Shown: positions 7,812 through 17,802, numbered from the stretch's first letter. The stretch: 64,000 bases of DNA from Enhydrobacter sp. (GCA_026126105.1 JAHCJV010000026.1:1-64000), one strand, 5' to 3'. Numbers and translations: made by a program. The notes: generated by a model not told the origin, from the sequence alone.

Positions 7812-9070
7812 GCGCACGCGAGAAACTTCTGGGATGGCTCGACGCAGAGCGCGACCGGCAAGTCGAGTTCCTGCGCGCGTTCACGCGCATCGACACCTGC
7901 AATCCGCCCGGCGACACGACCGAGGCAGCCGACTTCTTCCGGCGTTTCCTAGACGCCGAAGGGCTCGCGCATCGCACCGAGGCACCGCAGGCGTCGATGC
8001 CCAACCTGATCAGCAGCTTCACGGGCGCCAAGCCGGGGCGGCACCTGATTCTGAACGGTCATCTCGACGTGTTTCCGATAGGCGATCGCTCCGTGTGGAA
8101 GGGGGATCCGCTCTCCGGCGAGATCCTCGACGGCCGCGTCTACGGCCGCGGCACGGTCGACATGAAATGCGGAACGACCGCATTGCTTTTCGTCCACTCC
8201 TACCTGCATCGGCTGAAGGACGAGCTGCCCGGCAAGGTGACGCTCACCGTCGTTTCGGATGAAGAGACCGGTGGCAAGTGGGGTGCCGACTGGCTGGTCA
8301 ATAATTGCGCCGACGAGGTGCTGGGTGACTGCGTCCTCAACACCGAGCCGAGTGGCCTTCACACGGTGCGGTTTGGCGAGAAGTCGATGCTCTGGGTGCG
8401 CTTCCGGGTGAAGGTGCCGGGCGGGCACAGTGCCTACCCGCACACCAGCCCAAGCGCGAACAAGATCGCCGCGTCTCTCATCAAGGAGCTGGAAGCGATC
8501 GAGAGGATCGAGCCGGACGATCCGGAAGTCGTGCGCAACACGCTCACGCGAACCGATGTGCGGACGGCTGCGGACAAATCGCTGGGCGTCGGCGCCGCCG
8601 ATGTCGTGCGCCGCGTGTCGGTCAACGTCGGCGTGATGCAAGGTGGCGTGAAAGTGAACATGTTGCCTGCCGAATGCGTGCTGGATGTCGATTTTCGCTT
8701 GCCGGTGGGCATCACACGCAAGGCGGTGCTCGATGCGATCGCGGGAATCGTCGTGCGTTATCCGGCGATCGGCTTCGAGGAGCTGCTGAAGGGCAATCCG
8801 GAAGCCAACTGGTGCGATCCGACGCACGAAATGGTCGGCCATCTCACGAGAAATGCTGCTTCTGCATTGGGTTATGAGCCGAAGCCGATCGTCAGCCTCG
8901 GCGGCACGGATACTCGGTTCTGGCGAATGAAAGGTGTGCCCGCATATGTCTACGGTTGCTCGCCAGCCGGCATGGGCGGGATCGACGAGGCCGTAAGCAT
9001 CGCGGAGTTCCATCACGTCCTGCGAACGCATGCGCTCGCAGCCTTGGATTACCTGGTGGCTGGCGCCTGA
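7808..9070 (+). CDS. M20-family metallohydrolase (ArgE/DapE/carboxypeptidase G2 type)
   Basis: 420 residues. It carries the di-metal site pattern of the M20 family: GHLDVFP (first His and Asp), GRGTVDMKCG (bridging Asp), SDEETGG (catalytic Glu plus metal Glu), a later acidic ligand in NTEPSGL, and a C-terminal His in SIAEFHHV. A dimerisation lid domain with VPGGHSAYPH sits in the middle. The start ATG 7808 overlaps the preceding stop (ATGA). These enzymes remove acyl or amino-acyl groups by hydrolysing amide bonds. Its place between a cyclic-amide hydrolase-like gene and a peptide-type importer fits a role in degrading an imported N-acyl or peptide-like compound. Confidence 0.9.
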   Translation: MSAREKLLGWLDAERDRQVEFLRAFTRIDTCNPPGDTTEAADFFRRFLDAEGLAHRTEAPQASMPNLISSFTGAKPGRHLILNGHLDVFPIGDRSVWKGDPLSGEILDGRVYGRGTVDMKCGTTALLFVHSYLHRLKDELPGKVTLTVVSDEETGGKWGADWLVNNCADEVLGDCVLNTEPSGLHTVRFGEKSMLWVRFRVKVPGGHSAYPHTSPSANKIAASLIKELEAIERIEPDDPEVVRNTLTRTDVRTAADKSLGVGAADVVRRVSVNVGVMQGGVKVNMLPAECVLDVDFRLPVGITRKAVLDAIAGIVVRYPAIGFEELLKGNPEANWCDPTHEMVGHLTRNAASALGYEPKPIVSLGGTDTRFWRMKGVPAYVYGCSPAGMGGIDEAVSIAEFHHVLRTHALAALDYLVAGA

Positions 9071-9113
9071 TTGGCGCTGGTTCTATGGTACGGATATTGC
9101 GGTGGGGAATGAC

Positions 9114-10709
9114 ATGCACACACATCTGACTCGACGGGCAACGATTGCCGGCCTCGCACTCTCGACTTTCGCGTCGAGTATGGCGCGCGCGGAACCGGTG
9201 AAGGGCGGCGTGCTCAACGTCGCGCTCTTTCCCGAGCCGCCGATGGCGGTGTCGGCGTTCAATTCCTCGACCTATGTCGGCCTTATCTCGACCAAGATCT
9301 TCGACGGTCTGGTGACCTACACCTACGAAATGAAGCCGGAGCCGCTGCTGGCGACGTCGTGGGAGATCGCGCCCGACGGACTCACCTACACCTTCAAGCT
9401 GCGGCCCAATGTGAAGTGGCACGACGGAAAGCCCTTCACATCGGCGGACGTGAAGTACTCGCTCGAGAAAGTGTGGAGCAAGATGCATCCGCGCGGCCGC
9501 ACAACGTACCAGAACGTGACGTCGGTCGAGACGCCGGACGACCTGACGATCGTGCTCAAGCTCTCCAAGCCGACGCCGATCCTCATGAAATCTCTGTCGA
9601 GCTACGAATCGCAGGTCATCCCCAAGCACATCTTCGACGACGGCACCGACCTCGCCAAACATCCGGGCATGAATGCCCCGATCGGCACTGGGCCGTTCGT
9701 GTTCAAGGAGTGGAAGAAGGGCGAGTACATCCTGATGGAGCGCAATCCCAACTATTGGGACCAGCCCAAGCCCTATCTCGACAAGATCGTCTGGAAGATC
9801 ATCCCCGATGCGGCGGCACGCGCGGCCGCGCTCGAGACAGGCGAAGCCGACTTTACGGCATTCAGTGCAGTCTCGATCTCCGACATCAAGCGTCTCGCCT
9901 CGTTGCCAAAGCTCGCGGCCGAGACCAGGGGCTACGAGTATCTCGCGCCGCTCTTCCTGCTCGAGCTCAACAACCGCAACGAGTATCTGTCGAAGGTCGA
10001 GGTGCGGCAGGCGATCAGCCACGCGATCGACCGCAAGTTCCTGATCGACAATGTCTGGGAAGGCTACGGCACCGCGCTGACCGGACCAATTCCCCCGACC
10101 AACGTCGAGTACTATACGAAGGACGTGCCCGACACGGTCTCTTACGATCCGAAGAAGGCCGCCGAGCTGCTCGACAAGGCCGGTTACAAGGTCGGCGCGG
10201 GCGGCAAGCGCTTCAAGCTGCGGCTCGAGGTCGTGGCCGTGTCCGACACGATGGCGCCGTCGGGCGAGTACATCAAGCAGGCGCTCGGCAAGGTCGGGAT
10301 CGACGTAGAACTGCGCAACATCGACCTCGGCGGCTTCATCAAGCGAGTCTACAGCGACTACGACTTCGACATGACGATGAACGTCATCTACGCGATGCCC
10401 GATCCGACGATCGGCGTGCAACGGCTCTACTGGAGCAAGAACATCAAGCAGGGTGTGCCGTTCGCAAACGTCTCCGGCTACTCGAATCCGGATATGGACA
10501 AGGCCCTGGAGGGCGCGCAGACCGAGAACGACCCGGCCAAGCGCAAGGCGATGTTCGTCGAGATGCAGAAGATCGCTGCCCGGGACGTTCCGTTGACCGA
10601 TCTTTTCTACATCAAGTACGTGACGCTCCATAACAAGCGCGTCATGGATCACACCACCGGTGCCGAAGGCACCTACGCGAACTTCGCGAAGGTCTATCTC
10701 GCGAAGTAG
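9114..10709 (+). CDS. ABC transporter substrate-binding protein, family 5 (DppA/OppA type)
   Basis: 531 residues. The signal peptide MHTHLTRRATIAGLALST has a twin arginine and ends at SMARA, so Tat or Sec export to the periplasm is possible. Family-5 signatures include SWEIAPDGLTYTFKLRPNVK, WHDGKPFTSADVKYSLEKV and GTGPFVFKEWKKGEYILMER. I chose ATG 9114 because the signal peptide starts there and a GGTGGGGA sequence precedes it. It binds the solute for the four following transporter genes. Family-5 proteins take peptides, opines, glutathione or other amides, so the ligand is not predictable. Confidence 0.92.
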   Translation: MHTHLTRRATIAGLALSTFASSMARAEPVKGGVLNVALFPEPPMAVSAFNSSTYVGLISTKIFDGLVTYTYEMKPEPLLATSWEIAPDGLTYTFKLRPNVKWHDGKPFTSADVKYSLEKVWSKMHPRGRTTYQNVTSVETPDDLTIVLKLSKPTPILMKSLSSYESQVIPKHIFDDGTDLAKHPGMNAPIGTGPFVFKEWKKGEYILMERNPNYWDQPKPYLDKIVWKIIPDAAARAAALETGEADFTAFSAVSISDIKRLASLPKLAAETRGYEYLAPLFLLELNNRNEYLSKVEVRQAISHAIDRKFLIDNVWEGYGTALTGPIPPTNVEYYTKDVPDTVSYDPKKAAELLDKAGYKVGAGGKRFKLRLEVVAVSDTMAPSGEYIKQALGKVGIDVELRNIDLGGFIKRVYSDYDFDMTMNVIYAMPDPTIGVQRLYWSKNIKQGVPFANVSGYSNPDMDKALEGAQTENDPAKRKAMFVEMQKIAARDVPLTDLFYIKYVTLHNKRVMDHTTGAEGTYANFAKVYLAK

Positions 10710-10769
10710 TCAGGCAGGTCATTTCCTGCCTGTTGCAGACGGCGCAACAGGCGGGAAGGTATAAGGGCG

Positions 10770-11747
10770 ATGTATCGCGTCATTCGTATCGTTCGGCGGC
10801 GCCTGCTGCAGATGATCCCCGTCGTCCTCGGGATCGTCGTCTTCAACTTCGCGCTGCTCCATCTGGCGCCGGGCGACGCCGTCGACGTGATGGCGGGCGA
10901 GGCCGGCGCCTCGAACGCCGAATACGTCGCCCAGCTGCGCCAGCAGTACGGGCTCGACAAGCCGCTGCCGGTACAGCTCGGCAACTATCTCTGGCACGTC
11001 GTGCAACTCGACCTCGGCTACTCCTACCGCCACAACAGGCCGGTCCTTGGGCTGATCCTGGAACGCCTGCCGGCAACCTTGTCGCTGATGCTGACAGCGC
11101 TCTCGCTGTCGATCCTGCTGGGAGTGGGGCTGGGCGTGCTGGCAGCGTGGCGGGTACGCACCGCCACCGACACGGTGATCTCGATATTCGCGCTCCTGTC
11201 CTATGCGACGCCGACGTTCTGGATCGGCCTGATGTTCATCCTGCTGTTCGGCGTTACGCTCGGCTGGCTGCCGACCACGGGCATGGAATCGGTCGGCGCC
11301 GGCTACAAGGGCCTCGACCGGGTGGTCGATATCGGTCGGCATATGCTCTTGCCCGCGGTGACCCTCGCGCTGTTCTACATGGCGATCTACACGCGATTGA
11401 TGCGCGCCTCGATGCTTGAGGTCTATGGCCTCGACTACGTGCGCACCGCCCAGGCCAAGGGCCTTGCCGGAGGCAAGATCGCCTTCAAGCATGTGCTGCG
11501 TAACGCGCTTCTGCCGGTCGTGACGGTCGCGGGCCTGCAGGTCGGCTCGCTGCTCGGCGGGTCGGTGCTGGTCGAAACGGTGTTCGGCTGGCCCGGCCTC
11601 GGGCGGTTGGCCTATGACGCGGTGTTCCAGCGCGACTTCAACACCCTGCTCGGTATCCTGCTGCTCTGCTCGATCGTCGTCGTGCTGGCCAACCTCGTGG
11701 TCGACATGCTCTACGCCGTGCTCGACCCGCGGATCGAATACCAGTGA
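10770..11747 (+). CDS. ABC transporter permease, DppB type
   Basis: 325 residues with about six hydrophobic membrane segments, the first at about 10-32 (RLLQMIPVVLGIVVFNFALL). The DppB/OppB periplasmic loop is present, with the pattern LRQQYGLDKPLPVQ. The EAA-like cytoplasmic loop lies near AFKHVLRNALLPVVT, where it contacts the ATPases. It is followed by GTGA-overlapped permease 2. It forms the inner-membrane channel of the peptide-type importer encoded at 9114-14500. Confidence 0.93.
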   Translation: MYRVIRIVRRRLLQMIPVVLGIVVFNFALLHLAPGDAVDVMAGEAGASNAEYVAQLRQQYGLDKPLPVQLGNYLWHVVQLDLGYSYRHNRPVLGLILERLPATLSLMLTALSLSILLGVGLGVLAAWRVRTATDTVISIFALLSYATPTFWIGLMFILLFGVTLGWLPTTGMESVGAGYKGLDRVVDIGRHMLLPAVTLALFYMAIYTRLMRASMLEVYGLDYVRTAQAKGLAGGKIAFKHVLRNALLPVVTVAGLQVGSLLGGSVLVETVFGWPGLGRLAYDAVFQRDFNTLLGILLLCSIVVVLANLVVDMLYAVLDPRIEYQ

Positions 11748-12589
11748 GCAGGCTCATGGCCTTTTGGCGGCAGTATCGCCGCAACGTCGCCGCGGTAATC
11801 GGGCTCGCGATCCTGCTGGTCGTCGTCGTGATGGCCGTCTCCGCACCGCTGCTCTATCCCGGAGATCCGTGGGACATGGCCGGCAAGCCGTTCATCTGGC
11901 CGTTCCAGAGCTGGAAGTTTCCGCTCGGCACCGACCGGCTGGGACGCGATGTGGCTGCCTGCATTTTCCATGGCGCACGCGTGTCGCTCCTGATCGGACT
12001 TGTCGCAACATTGGTTGCCGTGGTCGTCGGCATCGTGGTCGGCGCCTTCGCCGGCTTCTACGGCGGCAAGGTCGACGACGTGCTGATGCGGCTGACCGAG
12101 ATCTTCCAGACCATCCCATCCTTCATCTTCATTTTCGTCGTCGTCGCGGTCTTCACCCCCACAGTCCCGATCATCGTCCTGGCGATTGCAATCGTCTCGT
12201 GGCCGCAGCTCGCGCGGCTGGTACGTGGCGAGTTCATCGCGCTGCGCGGCCGCGACTTCATCCAGGGCTGCATTGCCATCGGCATGAGCGATCTCCGGAT
12301 CATATTCTTCCAGGCGTTGCCCAATGCGCTTGCCCCTGTGATCGTCACTGCTTCCGTGACGGTAGCGCTGGCGATCCTGGCCGAATCAGGCCTGGCCTTC
12401 CTCGGTCTGGGCGATCCGAACGTCATGAGCTGGGGCACGATCATCGGCGCGGGGCGCGCCGTCCTGCGCCAGGCCTGGTACCTGACGGCAATCCCCGGTG
12501 TAGCCATCCTGCTCACGGTGCTGGCGCTCAACCTGATCGGGGACGGGCTGAACGATGCGCTAAATCCGCGCCTGCGGGGCCGGCGATGA
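11744..12589 (+). CDS. ABC transporter permease, DppC type
   Basis: 281 residues with about six membrane segments, starting at GTG 11744 inside the stop of the previous gene (4-nt overlap). DppC features are the N-terminal helix, PLGTDRLGRDVAACIFHGAR and the conserved SWPQLARLVRGEFIALRGRD loop. It pairs with the DppB-type subunit to form the translocation path. The downstream ATPase gene again overlaps by 4 nt (ATGA). Confidence 0.93.
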   Translation: MSRLMAFWRQYRRNVAAVIGLAILLVVVVMAVSAPLLYPGDPWDMAGKPFIWPFQSWKFPLGTDRLGRDVAACIFHGARVSLLIGLVATLVAVVVGIVVGAFAGFYGGKVDDVLMRLTEIFQTIPSFIFIFVVVAVFTPTVPIIVLAIAIVSWPQLARLVRGEFIALRGRDFIQGCIAIGMSDLRIIFFQALPNALAPVIVTASVTVALAILAESGLAFLGLGDPNVMSWGTIIGAGRAVLRQAWYLTAIPGVAILLTVLALNLIGDGLNDALNPRLRGRR

Positions 12590-13554
12590 GCGCAATCCTC
12601 GAGGTGCGCGATCTGCGCACCGAGTTCCGCTCCGAAGCCGGCACCGCACAGGCGGTCGACGGCATCAGCTTGCTGGTCGGCCGCGGCGAAACCCTGGCGC
12701 TGGTCGGCGAATCCGGCTGCGGCAAGTCGATGACCGGCCTATCGCTGCTGCGTATCGTGCCGAAGCCCTACGGCCATATCGTCGGCGGCGAGATCCGGCT
12801 CGACGGCCGCGACCTGCTGAAGCTGCCGGAGGCGGCGATGCGGCAGGTGCGCGGCAACGAGGTCGCGATGATCTTCCAGGAGCCGATGACGTCGCTCAAT
12901 CCGGTCTTCACCATCGGCAACCAGATTGTCGAGGCGATCCAGACCCATCGGGACGTCGGCAAAGCCGAGGCGCGCCGCCTGACGGTCGAACTGCTCGATC
13001 AGGTCGGCATCCCGGATGCCGGCCGCCGGCTCGACGATTATCCGCACCGGCTTTCCGGCGGCATGCGCCAGCGCGCCATGATCGCCATGGCGATCTCGTG
13101 CAAGCCCAAGCTGCTGATCGCGGACGAGCCGACCACGGCGCTCGATGTCACGGTGCAGGCCCAGATCCTGGCCCTGCTGCGCCGGCTGCAGGACGAGCTG
13201 GAGATGGGCATGATCCTGATCACGCACGACCTCGCCGTGGTCGCGGAGACTGCCAGCCGTGTCGCCGTTATGTATGCCGGCCGCATCGTCGAGAACGGCA
13301 CGGTGCGCGAGGTGCTGCGCCATCCGCGTCACCCCTACACGCAGGGTCTGCTGCAGGCGACGCCGCATGCCCGCAAGGCCGGTGGGACGCGTCGCAAGCT
13401 GGCCGAGATCACCGGGCTGGTGCCGTCGCTTTACGACATGCCGCCAGGCTGCGCCTTCGCGCCGCGCTGCCCGAAGGCCCAGGCGGTCTGCCGGTCGACG
13501 GTGCCGACCCTTGCCGTAGGAGGAGGCAATGTCGCCTGCCACTTCCCCGGCTGA
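12586..13554 (+). CDS. ABC transporter ATP-binding protein, DppD type
   Basis: 322 residues. Walker A is GESGCGKS at 41-48, with Q-loop [11 protein letters not shown], signature LSGGMRQR, Walker B LLIADEP and switch ITHDLAV. The C-terminal oligopeptide-transporter extension carries clustered cysteines ([14 protein letters not shown]). I chose ATG 12586, which overlaps the permease stop; a longer upstream frame is only a shadow of the permease gene. It is one of the two paired ATPases typical of Dpp/Opp importers. Confidence 0.94.
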   Translation: MSAILEVRDLRTEFRSEAGTAQAVDGISLLVGRGETLALVGESGCGKSMTGLSLLRIVPKPYGHIVGGEIRLDGRDLLKLPEAAMRQVRGNEVAMIFQEPMTSLNPVFTIGNQIVEAIQTHRDVGKAEARRLTVELLDQVGIPDAGRRLDDYPHRLSGGMRQRAMIAMAISCKPKLLIADEPTTALDVTVQAQILALLRRLQDELEMGMILITHDLAVVAETASRVAVMYAGRIVENGTVREVLRHPRHPYTQGLLQATPHARKAGGTRRKLAEITGLVPSLYDMPPGCAFAPRCPKAQAVCRSTVPTLAVGGGNVACHFPG

Positions 13555-14500
13555 GCCGCTGGTCTCGGTCCGCGACCTGGTGAAGTCGTTCCGCGTCTCG
13601 GGCGGGACGGTGCGCGCGGTGAACGGCGTGAGCTTCGATGTCGCGCGCGCCGAGACCGTGGGGCTGGTGGGCGAATCGGGCTGCGGCAAGTCCACGCTTG
13701 GCAAGACGATCCTGCGCCTGATCGACCCCGACAGCGGCTCGATCGTGCTCGCGGGCGCGGAGATCGGCCGGCTCAGCCGCAGCGCGCTGCGTCCCCACCG
13801 GCGCCGCATGCAGATGATCTTCCAGGACCCTTATGCGTCGCTCAATCCGAGGATCACGGTCGGCCGGCTGATCCAGGAGCCGATGGACGCGCACAAGGTC
13901 GGCACGGTCGCCGAGCGCAAGGACAGGGTGGTTTGGCTGATGGAACGTGTCGGGCTGCGGCCCGAGCATGCGGAGCGCTTTCCGCACGAGTTCTCCGGCG
14001 GCCAGCGCCAGCGCATTGGCATCGCCCGCGCGCTCGCGCTCAACCCGGATCTGCTGATCTGCGACGAGCCGGTCTCGGCGCTGGACCTCTCGGTGCAGGC
14101 GCAGGTGCTCAACCTGCTGGTCGAGATCCAGGAGGAGTTCAAGCTCTCGCTGTTGTTCATCTCTCACGATCTCTCGGTCGTGGCTCATCTCGCCGACCGG
14201 ATCATGGTGATGTATCTCGGCCACATCGTTGAGATCGGCACGCGCGACGCGGTGTGGGACCAGCCGCTGCATCCCTACACCCGCGCGTTGATCAGCGCGG
14301 TGCCGCGGCTCGATCCCGACGAGGAACGGCCCACGAAGATCGTGTTGACCGGCGATCTGCCCAGCCCGATGGATCCGCCCGCCGGCTGCCCTTTCCATAC
14401 CCGCTGTCCTGTGGCAGTCGGGCGCTGCTCGAGCGAGATGCCTGCCTTGCGTGTTTTGGCTGACGGCAGCCAGGTGGCCTGCCATCTTGTCACTGGATGA
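13529..14500 (+). CDS. ABC transporter ATP-binding protein, DppF type
   Basis: 323 residues with Walker [10 protein letters not shown]-loop IFQDPYASLNPR, signature FSGGQRQR, Walker B LLICDEP and H-loop ISHDLSV. The C-terminal cysteine extension reads CPFHTRCPVAVGRC. It starts at ATG 13529 behind AGGAGG, overlapping the DppD-type gene by 26 nt. It completes a five-gene importer (receptor, two permeases, two ATPases). Confidence 0.94.
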   Translation: MSPATSPAEPLVSVRDLVKSFRVSGGTVRAVNGVSFDVARAETVGLVGESGCGKSTLGKTILRLIDPDSGSIVLAGAEIGRLSRSALRPHRRRMQMIFQDPYASLNPRITVGRLIQEPMDAHKVGTVAERKDRVVWLMERVGLRPEHAERFPHEFSGGQRQRIGIARALALNPDLLICDEPVSALDLSVQAQVLNLLVEIQEEFKLSLLFISHDLSVVAHLADRIMVMYLGHIVEIGTRDAVWDQPLHPYTRALISAVPRLDPDEERPTKIVLTGDLPSPMDPPAGCPFHTRCPVAVGRCSSEMPALRVLADGSQVACHLVTG

Positions 14501-14519
14501 CAACTAAGGGCGGGATGGA

Positions 14520-15959
14520 ATGCCGGCACGGACGGGCGAGCAGTTCCTCAAAGGGCTGAAGTGCCCGCGCGCCGTCTGGGTGGACGGCGAACGGGTGAGC
14601 GATGTCGTCAGCCATCCCAAGCTGTGCGGTGCGGCCCACGCCTTGGCCGAGATCTACGACCTGCAGCATGTCGAGGCGGATACCTGCCTCATGCCGGATC
14701 CGGAGACCGGCGAACCGATTCCCGTCAGCCACATGATCCCGCGCTCCCGGGAGCACCTGGCGGCGCGGAGCAGGGCGCTGCGCAAGGTGGCCGAGTATTC
14801 CGTCGGGCTGATGGGCCGCACGCCCGACTACATGAACGTGACTTATGCGGGCTTTGCCGGACGCCCCGACGAATGGGGCTCGCACGGCAACGAAGCCGGC
14901 GCCGAACGGCTGGTCGCCTACCAGAAGTTCCTGCGGCGCAACGACATCTCGCTGACCCACACGATCGTGCAGCCGACCGTCGACAAGGCGACCGGCGATG
15001 CACCGGTGGCCGGCAACGAGCATGCCTTGCGCAAGGTCGGCGAGACGGAGCACGGCATCGTGGTGCGCGGCGCACGCGTGCTGGCGACGCTGGCGCCCTT
15101 CGCCGACGAGCTGGCGGTCTATCCGGCGGCACCGCTGCCGCAAGGCGCCGACGATTATGCGCTGTCCTTCTGCATTCCGATGGGCGCGCCGGGCCTGAAG
15201 TTCCTGTGTCGCGACAGCGTCTCGAGCGCCGGCAGCCGTTTCGACCATCCGCTGTCGAGCCGCTTCGACGAGCAGGACGCCTTCGTGATCTTCGACGACG
15301 TCGAGGTGCCGCGCGACCGGCTGTTCATCGATTGCAACCTCGAGACCTACAACACGGTGATGACCACGAGCTGGCCGCCGAACATCCAGCAGCAGACCAT
15401 GATCCGCGCCTCGGTGAAGCTCGACTTCGCCTGGGGCGTGGCGCTGCGCATGGCGGCGGCGATCAATGCCGCCGACCCCGAGACGATGCGCATGATCGGC
15501 GAGATCTGGAGCTATGCCGAGCTGACGCGCGCCGCCGTGGCGACGGCCGAGGCCGAGGCGCGGGAGTGGCCGGGCGGGATGTGGACCTGTGCGGCCTCGC
15601 CCCTTCACGTGCTGCGCGGAATCCTGCCCATCTGGTTTCCGCGCGTGAACGAGATCCTGCGCCTGATCGGCTCGCACAACGTGTTCGCCACGCCGACGGC
15701 GGCACAGATGGCCGATCCCGATTTGCGCTCGCTGATCGACCGCTACCTGCCCGGTGCCAAGGGCATGGCCGCGGAAGAGCGTATTCGCACCTTTCGGCTG
15801 GCCTGGGATTTCGCCGGCAGCGCGCTGGCGAGCCGCAACGAGCAGTATGAGCGGTTCTACTTGGCGTCATCCGCCCGCAACATGGCGCGCCACCTGGCCT
15901 TCACCGATCGCAGCCGCGCCGACCGTTTGGTTGACCGGTTTCTCAAGGAGCCGTACTAG
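14520..15959 (+). CDS. HpaB-family flavin-dependent monooxygenase (4-hydroxyphenylacetate 3-hydroxylase type)
   Basis: 479 residues, close to the usual HpaB/PvcC length. The N terminus (RTGEQFLKGLKCPRAVWVDG) and the FDDVEVPRDRLFI segment are characteristic of the two-component FADH2-dependent HpaB family. The flavin-binding helical bundle follows. These enzymes hydroxylate phenols or related aromatics using reduced flavin from a separate reductase; no HpaC-like reductase is visible here. It lies 20 nt after the Dpp-type ATPase gene and is followed by a palindrome at 15982-16018 and then a second ABC importer. The substrate is unknown; a related family fold also serves in CoA dehydratases. Confidence 0.85.
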   Translation: MPARTGEQFLKGLKCPRAVWVDGERVSDVVSHPKLCGAAHALAEIYDLQHVEADTCLMPDPETGEPIPVSHMIPRSREHLAARSRALRKVAEYSVGLMGRTPDYMNVTYAGFAGRPDEWGSHGNEAGAERLVAYQKFLRRNDISLTHTIVQPTVDKATGDAPVAGNEHALRKVGETEHGIVVRGARVLATLAPFADELAVYPAAPLPQGADDYALSFCIPMGAPGLKFLCRDSVSSAGSRFDHPLSSRFDEQDAFVIFDDVEVPRDRLFIDCNLETYNTVMTTSWPPNIQQQTMIRASVKLDFAWGVALRMAAAINAADPETMRMIGEIWSYAELTRAAVATAEAEAREWPGGMWTCAASPLHVLRGILPIWFPRVNEILRLIGSHNVFATPTAAQMADPDLRSLIDRYLPGAKGMAAEERIRTFRLAWDFAGSALASRNEQYERFYLASSARNMARHLAFTDRSRADRLVDRFLKEPY

Positions 15960-15981
15960 ACCCTTCTGCCATGACAGAGGT

Positions 15982-16018
15982 CATGCTCTTGCGGGACGCT
16001 CGCGGTCCCAAGAGCATG
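15982..16018. repeat. Dispersed palindromic repeat, copy 1
   Basis: Inverted repeat with outer arms CATGCTCTTG (15982-15991) and CAAGAGCATG (16009-16018), plus an inner GGGAC/GTCCC pairing around a GC-rich loop. Its core GGGACGCTCGCGGTCC recurs in the repeat at 20301-20376, and the ATGCTCTTG arm recurs at 27694-27718. It lies between the monooxygenase gene and the next importer and could fold as a terminator or processing hairpin. Confidence 0.75.
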
Positions 16019-16035
16019 AGAGGGGAAGAGGGACC

Positions 16036-17055
16036 ATGACAATCGATCGCCTGTCCCGACGCCGCGCCGTCGGTCTGATGACTTTGGGCGGCGTGGCCGT
16101 GTCGGCGGTTGCACCGGTCCGCCGTGCACGCGCCCAGTCGCTCGACAAGATCAGCTACCAGACGAACTGGCGAGCCCAGGCAGAGCATGGCGGCTTCTAC
16201 CAGGCGCTCGCCACCGGCCTCTACAAGGAAGCGGGGCTCGACGTCGAGATCCGCCAGGGCGGGCCACAGCTCGACGTCAACGCCCTCCTGCTCGCCGGCC
16301 GCGCCGATGTGGTCGAGACTGACGCCTTGCGAACCTTCAACTTCGCCCGCGACAACGTTCCTGCCGTCACGATTGCCGCCGTGTTCCAGAGGGACTTGCG
16401 GGCGCTTCTGTCCCATCCCGGCGTCGGCAACGACTCCCTGGCGGCGCTCAAGGGCAAGCCGATCCTGATCGGCGCCGCCGGACGCACCTCGTTCTGGCTG
16501 TGGCTCAAGGCCAAGTACGGCTACAGCGACGACCAGATCCGGCCCTACACCTTCAACTTCGCGCCGTTCCTCGCCGACAAGAACATGAGCATGCAGGCCT
16601 TCATCACCAGCGAGCCTTATGCCATCCGCCAGGCCGGCGTCGATCCGGTCATCCACCTGCTGGCCGACAACGGCTTCGTGAACTATTCCGACATACTGGT
16701 TTGCCTGCCCAGGACGGTGACGGAGCGGAAGGACGCGATACAGCGGTTCGTCGATGCTTCGATGAAGGGCTGGAAGAGCTACCTCACTGGCGATCCCGCG
16801 CCGGCCAACGCCCTGATCAAAGCCGCCAATCCCGACATGACCGACGACAAGATCGCTTACGGGATCAAGATCCTGCGCGAGGCCGGCATCATCGGTGGCG
16901 GCGACGCGGCGACGCTCGGCATCGGGGCGCTCAACGCCGATCGCTGGAACGGCTTCTACAAGGACATGGTCGACTGCGGCGCGCTTCCGGCTGGCTGGGA
17001 CGTCGCAAAGCTCATGACGACCGAGTTCGTGAACAAGAAAGTCGCGATGCTCTAG
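16036..17055 (+). CDS. ABC transporter substrate-binding protein, NMT1/SsuA-ThiY type
   Basis: 339 residues. Its Tat-like signal peptide (RLSRRRAVGLMTLGG) ends at RRARA. The NMT1 fold is indicated by YQTNWRAQAEHGGFYQALAT, then GLYKEAGLDVEIRQGGPQ and LLAGRADVV. ATG 16036 follows a GGGGAAGAGGG purine tract. Proteins of this group bind pyrimidines such as thiamin precursors, as well as sulfonates, nitrate or aromatic acids. It heads a four-gene unit with an ATPase, a permease and a CodA-like amidohydrolase, which makes a pyrimidine or other N-heterocycle a reasonable inferred ligand. Confidence 0.9.
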   Translation: MTIDRLSRRRAVGLMTLGGVAVSAVAPVRRARAQSLDKISYQTNWRAQAEHGGFYQALATGLYKEAGLDVEIRQGGPQLDVNALLLAGRADVVETDALRTFNFARDNVPAVTIAAVFQRDLRALLSHPGVGNDSLAALKGKPILIGAAGRTSFWLWLKAKYGYSDDQIRPYTFNFAPFLADKNMSMQAFITSEPYAIRQAGVDPVIHLLADNGFVNYSDILVCLPRTVTERKDAIQRFVDASMKGWKSYLTGDPAPANALIKAANPDMTDDKIAYGIKILREAGIIGGGDAATLGIGALNADRWNGFYKDMVDCGALPAGWDVAKLMTTEFVNKKVAML

Positions 17056-17802
17056 GTGGCGGCAATCGTCACCTGCCGGAACATCGCCAAGCGCTTCGCC
17101 AACGGCACGCTGGCGCTGGATGACGTGTCGCTCGACGTGGTCGAGCATCAGTTTCTGTCCCTGCTCGGGCCGTCGGGTTGCGGCAAGAGCACCTTGCTGC
17201 GCCTGATCGCAGGCCTGAGCGAGCCGAGCGCCGGAAAGATCGACTGGCAAGCGGGCGCCTCGGGCCTGTCCTTCGTTTTCCAGGAGCCGACGCTGATGCC
17301 GTGGGCGACGGCACTCGACAACGTGCTGCTGCCCCTGCGTCTGGCTCATGTGCCGACCGCGGAACGCCAGGACCGCGCAACGGTGGCGTTGGCGCAAGTC
17401 GGATTGGCCGGCTTCGAGAAATCCTATCCGCGCGAGCTGTCGGGCGGCATGAAGATGCGCGTGTCGATCGCCCGGGCACTGGTCACGCGGCCGAAGGTGC
17501 TGCTGATGGACGAGCCGTTCGCCGCGCTCGACGAGATCACGCGCTTCAGGCTCAACAACGACCTGCTCGAACTCTGGCAGCGGGAGAGCCTGACGGTGGT
17601 GTTCGTCACGCATTCGGTGTTCGAGAGTGCGTTCCTGTCGCAACGCATCGCCGTGATGGCGGCCCGGCCGGGCCGTGTGATCGAAGACATCGCCGTCGAT
17701 GCGCCCTATCCGCGGCTCCCCGATTATCGGACCTCGCTGACCTACAACGAGCACTGCCGCCGCGCGTCGGCGGCCCTCGAGAGGGCGATGGCCCATGGCT
17801 GA
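17056..17802 (+). CDS. ABC transporter ATP-binding protein, SsuB/ThiZ type
   Basis: 248 residues starting at GTG immediately after the receptor gene's stop codon. It has Walker A GPSGCGKST, a Q-loop in FVFQEPTLMPW, signature LSGGMKMR, Walker B VLLMDEPFAALDE and H-loop FVTHSVFE, all typical of the nitrate/sulfonate/taurine/HMP ATPase group. It overlaps the permease gene by 8 nt. It energises the importer encoded at 16036-18595. Confidence 0.93.
   Translation: MAAIVTCRNIAKRFANGTLALDDVSLDVVEHQFLSLLGPSGCGKSTLLRLIAGLSEPSAGKIDWQAGASGLSFVFQEPTLMPWATALDNVLLPLRLAHVPTAERQDRATVALAQVGLAGFEKSYPRELSGGMKMRVSIARALVTRPKVLLMDEPFAALDEITRFRLNNDLLELWQRESLTVVFVTHSVFESAFLSQRIAVMAARPGRVIEDIAVDAPYPRLPDYRTSLTYNEHCRRASAALERAMAHG

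Noticed and set aside
6573..9070. Histidine utilisation (hut) operon
   Set aside because: Only a HutI-like gene is present and its key Asp is replaced. The M20 enzyme next to it is not HutG/HutF, and hutH and hutU are missing.
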